Positions 59,644-64,000 of a DNA stretch of 64,000 bases are shown piece after piece. The position numbers were made by a program, and so were the translations under genes. The notes beneath the pieces were generated by a model that saw only the letters and a list, made by a program, of their open reading frames with translations, did not search any database and was not told the DNA's origin. Source of the DNA: Litorimonas haliclonae (lineage in GTDB: Bacteria > Pseudomonadota > Alphaproteobacteria > Caulobacterales > Maricaulaceae); NCBI RefSeq assembly GCF_965138505.1, contig NZ_CBCSCO010000001.1:434001-498000 (forward strand). Reading direction: 5' to 3'. How positions within the stretch are numbered: position 1 is the stretch's first letter; each line of letters begins with the position of its first letter.

Positions 59644-60190
59644 ACCATTACTCATCGGTCTTATGCTACTCAATGGATGTCTCTCGATTCCCTTTGGGAT
59701 TTTTGCAAAACGCTCCTTTACGAAGAACGGTAATCTCACGCCCTTTCTTGCGGCATGGTCGGGTGTTGCGATGCACGGTCATGCTCTAATGACCTTTGCA
59801 ATTGCGTGGATAAATAGAGGTACGCTTTACACGCCGCAATATTGGACGGTTCTTCCGGGATTGCTGGTCCTCGGAGCGGGCGCATATATAATCTATTTGG
59901 GTCGGAAAGCCTATGGCGATCAATCGCGCGTCTATGGCCTAAAAGAAGACGCCCTGATTACGCACGGCATTTATACACGCTCCAGAAACCCACAATATTT
60001 TGGTTATGGCCTCATGTTCCTAGGGGCCGCGATTGCCTCAGGATCAATCTTGGCCTTCGTATTCGTCGCCGTGTTTGCGCTCATGGTGCATGTCGGGATA
60101 ACAAAAGTCGAAGAGCCCCATTTGGCGCAGGTTTTCGGTCAACCGTATTTAGACTATAAACAAACGGTAGGCCGATATTTTACGCTTTAG
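59630..60190 (+). CDS. Isoprenylcysteine methyltransferase-like membrane protein
   Basis: A 186-residue multi-spanning protein of the ICMT/PEMT-like family, enzymes that methylate small molecules or lipids using SAM. The SAM-site signs are H-G-I-Y-T-R-S-R-N-P-Q-Y-F-G-Y near residue 117 and E-E-P-H-L-A-Q-V-F-G-Q-P-Y-L-D-Y near 162. Such genes often accompany CDF or other metal-resistance genes, but their role there is unknown. Its ATG lies 14 bp inside the CDF gene. Confidence 0.8.
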   Translation: MIHAEPLLIGLMLLNGCLSIPFGIFAKRSFTKNGNLTPFLAAWSGVAMHGHALMTFAIAWINRGTLYTPQYWTVLPGLLVLGAGAYIIYLGRKAYGDQSRVYGLKEDALITHGIYTRSRNPQYFGYGLMFLGAAIASGSILAFVFVAVFALMVHVGITKVEEPHLAQVFGQPYLDYKQTVGRYFTL

Positions 60191-60231
60191 GTCCGGCACT
60201 TCGCCAAACCATTTTTTTGCATAGCGGCCCG

Positions 60232-61020
60232 TTAAGCCACGCCCACACCTTTAACAATCATCCAGATGCCCATGCCCATCATGGCGAGGTTTTCGCTAAG
60301 CGATACAAAGCCGAGCGGCACGTTTACCCCGCCGCCCACACAGGCGCATTTAATATCCCGCTTATCTATGTAGACAGCTTTAACGACAGAGATCGCGCCT
60401 ATCGTGCCGATGAATAGGGCAATAGGCGCCGCGATGAATCCGAAAATACCGCCCGCAACCATGAGAATAGCGGCCAGCGCTTCCGCAAAGGGATAGACAT
60501 AGGAATAGAGAACGACGCGCCGCGCGAGGATATCATAGCCGACAAACATATTTGAGAAGGTTTCCAGATCACGCAATTTGAGCATGGCCAGCATACCCAT
60601 TGAGAAAGCGATGAACCATTCCAAAGACCGCAGGTTCAGCACGTCGCCTGATGTCGCCCAATTGGCGGCAATGGCGAGGAGAGCCGATATGTAGAAAACG
60701 ACCAGAACGGGCGTGTAGGTCTTTTTATCCGGGTCTTTCACCTCATAACCAAAATGCTTGCGCAGATCATCAAAACCGCCAATGCGCTCACCGTCAATAA
60801 AAGTTTGCGGCGTTGTCTTCACATCATGCTTTTCCTTAAAAGCATCCGTGTCAGCACGGTTTGTGAGCCAATTATCCTCAACCTCAAACCCTTTGCGTTT
60901 GAGAAGGTCTACGGTCTTGATACCAAAGGGACAGATGTGTTCATCCGTGACCATGCGGTAAACGACGGCTTTTTTGCCTTGGGCCGTGTCTTTCACGGCA
61001 AGTTCTTCTGCAATACTCAT
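60232..61020 (-). CDS. Glutaredoxin-like/MauE membrane fusion protein
   Basis: A 262-residue fusion. Residues 18-95 form a glutaredoxin-like domain with a single active Cys (H-I-C-P-F-G) and the cis-Pro segment T-T-P-Q-T-F-I-D-G, G-G-F-D-D-L. A membrane domain with about four helices (100-255) follows and resembles MauE/DoxX-type proteins; it contains a C-A-C near residue 230. Such a layout suggests thiol transfer across the membrane or metal handling. It lies 24 bp downstream of the DUF305 gene and may share its copper-regulated promoter. Confidence 0.8.
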   Translation of the reverse strand: MSIAEELAVKDTAQGKKAVVYRMVTDEHICPFGIKTVDLLKRKGFEVEDNWLTNRADTDAFKEKHDVKTTPQTFIDGERIGGFDDLRKHFGYEVKDPDKKTYTPVLVVFYISALLAIAANWATSGDVLNLRSLEWFIAFSMGMLAMLKLRDLETFSNMFVGYDILARRVVLYSYVYPFAEALAAILMVAGGIFGFIAAPIALFIGTIGAISVVKAVYIDKRDIKCACVGGGVNVPLGFVSLSENLAMMGMGIWMIVKGVGVA

Positions 61021-61044
61021 ATCTGTCTCCTGCCAGGCTAAACG

Positions 61045-61572
61045 CTAAAGCTTGCCTTCAAATTCCGGCATTGGCCGCGCGGCGGCTTCGGCGTCTGTCG
61101 CGGCTGTTCCATTTTCTTTGATGTCGTTGATCAACCATTCCATCTCTTTGATTTCACGGCGCTGGGCTTTGATAATTTCATTGGCAAGTGCCCTCACGCG
61201 CACATCGTCAATCTCGGCGCGCTCACTCGTCATGATGGCGATTGAGTGATGCGGGATCATGGCTTTCATCCAAGCTTCATCTTGGACGGTCACTTGGCTA
61301 CGTACCAAGAAAAGAGCGGCTATAAAAACGAGTGCGCTCCCGCCAAAAATCGCGAGGTTAGCTTTCTTGTTCTTATACATGTTAAGCATGAAACCGAGCA
61401 TGATAATGGCCATGGCAGCGCCCATATATATGGCCATATAGGTCCGAGTTTCAGAAAACCGAACGTGACTGAATTGATAACTATTCAGATACATGAGCCC
61501 CAACATGACGAGGGTTGAGGTTCCAATCATTGCGAAGAATAAGCCATAATTGCTTTTGTGTTGTGGATTCAT
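61045..61572 (-). CDS. DUF305 membrane protein
   Basis: A 175-residue protein with three or four membrane segments in the first 105 residues and a C-terminal DUF305-type part with M-I-P-H-H-S-I-A-I-M near residue 116, an His/Met-rich motif common in copper-related proteins. It is preceded by a promoter with two CsoR-like palindromes, so copper induction is likely. GGAGTAGAAC is the ribosome site. Confidence 0.85.
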   Translation of the reverse strand: MNPQHKSNYGLFFAMIGTSTLVMLGLMYLNSYQFSHVRFSETRTYMAIYMGAAMAIIMLGFMLNMYKNKKANLAIFGGSALVFIAALFLVRSQVTVQDEAWMKAMIPHHSIAIMTSERAEIDDVRVRALANEIIKAQRREIKEMEWLINDIKENGTAATDAEAAARPMPEFEGKL

Positions 61573-61585
61573 GTTCTACTCCTTC

Positions 61586-61635
61586 TATACCCTATGTGGG
61601 TATTTTGTTTATACCTATATAGGGTATAATGACAA
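61586..61635 (-). promoter_or_regulatory. CsoR-like controlled promoter of the DUF305 gene
   Basis: Minus strand: -35 TTGTCA (61635-61630), 16-bp spacer, -10 TATAAA (61613-61608). Two palindromes are present: ATACC-TATATA-GGGTAT (61611-61627), which overlaps the spacer and -10, and TACCC-TATGT-GGGTA (61588-61602) near the start of transcription. Both fit CsoR-type operators. Confidence 0.75.
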
Positions 61636-61792
61636 GGGACGGAAATGGTTCCGAATTTTACGCAAACCATCACGAAGGGGGCTGTAATTGAAAAAACGAC
61701 TGGATGGATATACGCCGTGGAGCAAGTTTGGGCGTTAGGCAGAGGCACAGTTTAGGCGGATGAAATCAATCCTGTCTCGAAAGAATAATATC
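61636..61792. other. Intergenic gap
   Basis: Apart from the promoter on its left, I see nothing definite in this stretch between the DUF305 gene and the copD end; no terminator is obvious. Confidence 0.3.
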
Positions 61793-62638
61793 TTAATGAC
61801 TATGTCCATTAGGGCCAGTCACCGTTGTTGCCCATAAGACACAAAGCAGAACGAATAGAAATAGTACGGCTTCAAGGCCTAGTGATTTGCGCAAGGCCGC
61901 ACGTCCGACCAAAGGCGATTGTTGCAAAAGGATCCCAATCCGGAATTTGTTAAAGGCTCCCGCACCCAATAAGATTAGGGCGGCCACGAGTTTGACCATA
62001 AGGAAACGCTCGTAAAGCGTTGACCCGATATCCAATAGATTGCCGTTAAGTCGCCACAACAAATACAAGCCGGTGACAAATAAAAACGGCACGGCCCATA
62101 TTGCGAAATGACTGAACCGTTCTGTTCTTAGGATCAGGTCTCTGTCGGACAATGTATCAGCAGGCCAGAGACTGAAGGGCGCGTAAAGCCAATATCCGGC
62201 AATAAGAATATGCGGAATGACCCATAGCGGAAGGAACGGCATGTTCTCGGCCGCTTGCGTATGCCCGGACGCCGCAAAGCCAGCGCTCAATAGGATAATC
62301 GAAAAAGCCGTAGTTATTTTTCTCAAATCACTCGGTTTTATAAAGCTGGAGAGAATGGCTAAACCCGCGCCCCCCACGAACACCAAAAACTGAGTCCCAT
62401 TGGACTGCCAGACCCAGCCGAAAGTCTGTTGATTAAAGGCTTGCGACAATGAGCCTGCCAATTGCCCATTGGCAATGATCAGCTTTAAGATGGCCCCTAA
62501 GATAAGGACCGCAACGAAGGTGCGTAGCCTCTTCAGTTTTTGCTGAATCCCGAGACAAAAATGCGATAAAATACCGATTGAGACTAGAGCTCCGATATAG
62601 AGCATTAGTTTTGCAATCAGGGCCAAGGCGGTCAGCAT
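61793..62638 (-). CDS. copD: CopD-family copper resistance membrane protein
   Basis: A 281-residue protein with eight or so membrane segments, the size and layout of CopD, which works with CopC in copper transfer across the inner membrane. Likely ligands include His/Met in the segments H-T-Q-A-A-E-N-M-P, I-P-H-I-L-I-A-G and F-S-H-F-A-I-W. The end is H-S-H. It follows copC by 8 bp in the csoR-copC-copD operon. Confidence 0.88.
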   Translation of the reverse strand: MLTALALIAKLMLYIGALVSIGILSHFCLGIQQKLKRLRTFVAVLILGAILKLIIANGQLAGSLSQAFNQQTFGWVWQSNGTQFLVFVGGAGLAILSSFIKPSDLRKITTAFSIILLSAGFAASGHTQAAENMPFLPLWVIPHILIAGYWLYAPFSLWPADTLSDRDLILRTERFSHFAIWAVPFLFVTGLYLLWRLNGNLLDIGSTLYERFLMVKLVAALILLGAGAFNKFRIGILLQQSPLVGRAALRKSLGLEAVLFLFVLLCVLWATTVTGPNGHSH

Positions 62639-62646
62639 GAAAACGC

Positions 62647-63006
62647 TTATTGGACTGTGAAGCTCAAGCTGCCTTTGACGACATGCCCGTCTTTAGAAAC
62701 GGCTCTCCACGTCATCTCATATAACCCGCTTTTTAGCTCAGGCATTGGAATAGAGAATTTTGCTTCCCTAGATTTGGACGGCGTGAAATCAACAACAACG
62801 GCTTTTCCCTCGCTATCTTTCAGAGAAAAAGTCGCCAGCCCTACCTTTTGCGCAAACACCAGATCAAAGACATCCGGCATCGTTTGGTAAACGCCGCCGT
62901 CTTCTAATGTAGCGGACTGGACCTTAGTGTGAGCCATAGCTGTAGGAGCCAGCAAAGACGCCATGAGAAAAGCCCCAAGCGTCAATTTTAAAACCGATCT
63001 TTTCAT
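62647..63006 (-). CDS. copC: CopC-family periplasmic copper-binding protein
   Basis: A 119-residue secreted beta-barrel protein. The signal peptide ends A-M-A, and the mature chain begins with His (H-T-K-V), the classical CopC copper ligand. A second His is found in S-K-D-G-H-V-V-K-G near the end; G-G-V-Y-Q-T-M-P-D and V-F-D-L-V-F follow the family pattern. It probably delivers copper to CopD. It starts 11 bp after csoR. Confidence 0.9.
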   Translation of the reverse strand: MKRSVLKLTLGAFLMASLLAPTAMAHTKVQSATLEDGGVYQTMPDVFDLVFAQKVGLATFSLKDSEGKAVVVDFTPSKSREAKFSIPMPELKSGLYEMTWRAVSKDGHVVKGSLSFTVQ

Positions 63007-63017
63007 ATGTTTATCCT

Positions 63018-63290
63018 TCAGCGCTTCAATTTATCAAAAAGGTCTACCAATTCCGCGACTTTCTCGCGCTGCGCTGTCTCATCGCCCGACTGGATGGCCG
63101 CGTTTACGCAACCCGCCGCGTGATCTTTGAGAATTTCGCTTTCCGCTCGTGCCATCGCGGATTTCACGGCTTGCATCTGGGTCAGAACGTCAATGCAATA
63201 GCGTTCATTTTCCAGCATTTTAATAATGCCGCGTACTTGACCCTCAATTCTTTTGAGGCGGTTAATCGTCTTGGGAGAATGTGTAGACAT
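63018..63290 (-). CDS. csoR: CsoR-type copper-sensing repressor
   Basis: A 90-residue, all-helical DNA-binding repressor that leaves its operator on Cu(I) binding. From the ATG at 63290, Cys32, His57 and Cys61 reproduce the C-x24-H-x3-C copper triad of CsoR; RcnR and FrmR differ at the last position. R-I-E-G-Q-V-R-G-I lies near residue 14. The longer frame from 63350 would run through the promoter. It leads the operon with copC and copD and is divergent from a Cys-rich protein gene. Confidence 0.9.
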   Translation of the reverse strand: MSTHSPKTINRLKRIEGQVRGIIKMLENERYCIDVLTQMQAVKSAMARAESEILKDHAAGCVNAAIQSGDETAQREKVAELVDLFDKLKR

Positions 63291-63341
63291 TGTATTCCTC
63301 AATTTTATGAACACGAAAGTGTGACGCTTGCAGATGATAAC

Positions 63342-63387
63342 ATGCCCCATGGGGGTATTTACTTTCTTAATCTTTTTGGTCTATAAT
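63342..63387 (+). promoter_or_regulatory. CsoR-like operator and plus-strand promoter
   Basis: The palindrome ATGCCCC-AT-GGGGGTAT (63342-63358) abuts a -35 TTACTT (63359-63364) and, after 17 bp, the -10 TATAAT (63382-63387). It lies between divergent csoR and the Cys-rich gene, so it may control both. Confidence 0.75.
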
Positions 63388-63393
63388 GCAAGG

Positions 63394-63813
63394 ATGAGAG
63401 TCATTTCGACAGTCATCTGCTTATTCGCAGCCCTCATTATGATGGCCACGCCTGTCATGGCGTGCTGCGTGACAGGTCATGTTGATATGACTATGGACAC
63501 AGGACAAGTATCTGAAACGGTATCTCCGCCTTGTCACACGGCCCCTGAAGTCAAATCAGGCGGGAGCGACACGCAAACCCCTGAAAAATATTGCTCCTCT
63601 TGTGATGACTGCGCTGTGTCTTCGGCTTTTATGGCTGACAGCGACCCCGTTACCCATGCAAAAGCAGACCTGACCTTTGTAACGCTTATCAATAATCCTA
63701 CGGTTCTGCCGCGTCCCGAAGTGCGCCTTTTGAGAACAACGGGACCGCCTCCAAGGCAACCTAACGGAAGGCTTGATAGCCCTTACTCACGCTTCGACGC
63801 CCAAATCATTTAA
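63394..63813 (+). CDS. Cys-rich secreted protein (DUF2946-like)
   Basis: A 139-residue protein with a signal peptide (I-C-L-F-A-A-L-I-M-M-A-T-P-V-M-A) and many likely metal ligands: C-C-V-T-G-H-V-D-M-T-M-D, P-P-C-H-T, Y-C-S-S-C-D-D-C. The proline-rich end (T-G-P-P-P-R-Q-P) recalls the end of the His-rich protein at 58077, so the two may be distant relatives. The ATG at 63394 follows AAGG and a clear promoter. A copper-binding role is inferred. Confidence 0.7.
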   Translation: MRVISTVICLFAALIMMATPVMACCVTGHVDMTMDTGQVSETVSPPCHTAPEVKSGGSDTQTPEKYCSSCDDCAVSSAFMADSDPVTHAKADLTFVTLINNPTVLPRPEVRLLRTTGPPPRQPNGRLDSPYSRFDAQII

Positions 63814-63877
63814 TCTCCAAGCAGACTGACTGTTCAGAGTTTTCCTCTGAGCCTATTCGCCTGTTTAATTGGAGATT
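63812..63877 (+). promoter_or_regulatory. Leader stem-loop that could hide the ribosome site of the next gene
   Basis: AATCTCCAA (63812-63820) and TTGGAGATT (63869-63877) are perfect 9-bp complements, and the second contains the GGAG ribosome site of the gene at 63883. Between them lies a small hairpin (TCAGAG at 63834-63839 with CTCTGA at 63845-63850). Confidence 0.5.
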
Positions 63878-63882
63878 TTGGG

Positions 63883-64000
63883 ATGTTTATCCGCCACACA
63901 TCATTTTATCAGACTCGGTTTCGCACCGTCACGCTTTCGCTTTTAGTTGGCGGCATGAGCGTTATGAGCTTGCAAGCTGCCGCCTTTGCTCAAGACGCGC
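63883..64000 (+). CDS. Start of an exported protein, cut by the window edge
   Basis: Only 39 codons are visible. They encode a basic start and a long signal peptide (V-T-L-S-L-L-V-G-G-M-S-V-M) ending in A-A-F-A-Q-D, a cleavage site usual for outer-membrane proteins such as TonB-dependent receptors or efflux channels. Placement downstream of the copper-regulated gene suggests a metal-related role; the family cannot be named. Confidence 0.6.
   Translation, partial: MFIRHTSFYQTRFRTVTLSLLVGGMSVMSLQAAAFAQDA

Larger units (their letters stand above)
15415..64000. mobile_element. Integrative and conjugative element, right end not in window
   Basis: The interval holds an integrase next to tRNA-Asn, a Trb-type type IV secretion operon, a coupling protein, a relaxase, TraF, ParB-like and ArdA genes and blocks of defence and metal-resistance cargo. 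Gene content and order resemble Tn4371-like and sphingomonad ICEs. Whether the metal cluster after 48 kb is inside the element is inferred from the lack of a second attachment site before 64,000. Confidence 0.75.

Noticed and set aside
1..64000. CRISPR arrays and insertion sequences
   Set aside because: No regular repeat-spacer array and no transposase gene with terminal repeats was seen anywhere in the window.

Overview
The window looks like about 15 kb of chromosome from an alphaproteobacterium of mid GC content, possibly a Maricaulales/Hyphomonadaceae-type marine bacterium, followed by a large integrative and conjugative element (ICE) whose right end lies beyond the window. The taxonomic guess rests on gene families and order (gatCAB split from pyrBC by acyltransferases and ruvX, a dihydroorotase-like protein beside pyrB, Trb-type transfer genes) and is an inference.

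Chromosomal part (1-15,414). Positions 1-4,826 hold exopolysaccharide genes: a polysaccharide deacetylase, a family 2 glycosyltransferase, a GumC/Wzz-like chain-length protein and a Wza-like export protein. Next come a small Sel1-like protein, a nitroreductase in an operon with two tiny paralogous membrane proteins and gatCAB, then a plus-strand run of two PlsC-like acyltransferases, a membrane hydrolase-like protein, ruvX, pyrB and a pyrC-like gene that has lost the metal-binding HxH motif. A DUF962 protein, a possible small RNA with a strong terminator and tRNA-Asn(GTT) follow.

ICE part (15,415 onward). A tyrosine integrase lies just downstream of tRNA-Asn, so the 3' end of the tRNA is the probable attachment site. 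The minus-strand block 17,222-29,544 is a compact Trb/VirB conjugation operon: DUF736, DUF2274, TrbI, TrbG, TrbF, TrbL, TrbJ, TrbE, TrbD, TrbC, TrbB, a CopG-type protein and the TraG/VirD4 coupling protein. Mobilisation and maintenance genes lie at 38,878-47,706: DUF3363 relaxase, TraF peptidase, DUF2840, an HTH protein, DUF2285, a second DUF736, a ParB-like protein, small accessory genes and the ArdA antirestriction protein.

Cargo between the two transfer blocks (29,822-38,864) includes a Y-family DNA polymerase with a zinc-ribbon-like partner, a GHKL ATPase preceded by a 76-residue protein, a divergent pair made of an unknown protein and a SEC-C protein, a complete ABC-3C conflict system (ABC ATPase, middle component, HNH effector) and a lipoprotein. 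The GHKL pair and the divergent SEC-C pair are the best candidates here for undescribed defence systems.

Metal-resistance cargo fills 48,045-64,000. An operon for a His-rich protein, TolC-like, HlyD-like and CzcA/CusA-like RND proteins and a P1B-4-type ATPase, and a divergent CDF-like gene, each carry a MerR-type promoter with a 19-bp spacer and a shared dyad; a ZntR/CadR/PbrR-like MerR gene sits between them. A CsoR-copC-copD operon, a Cys-rich protein, a DUF305 protein and a secreted protein at the window edge form a copper module with CsoR-like palindromes at two promoters.
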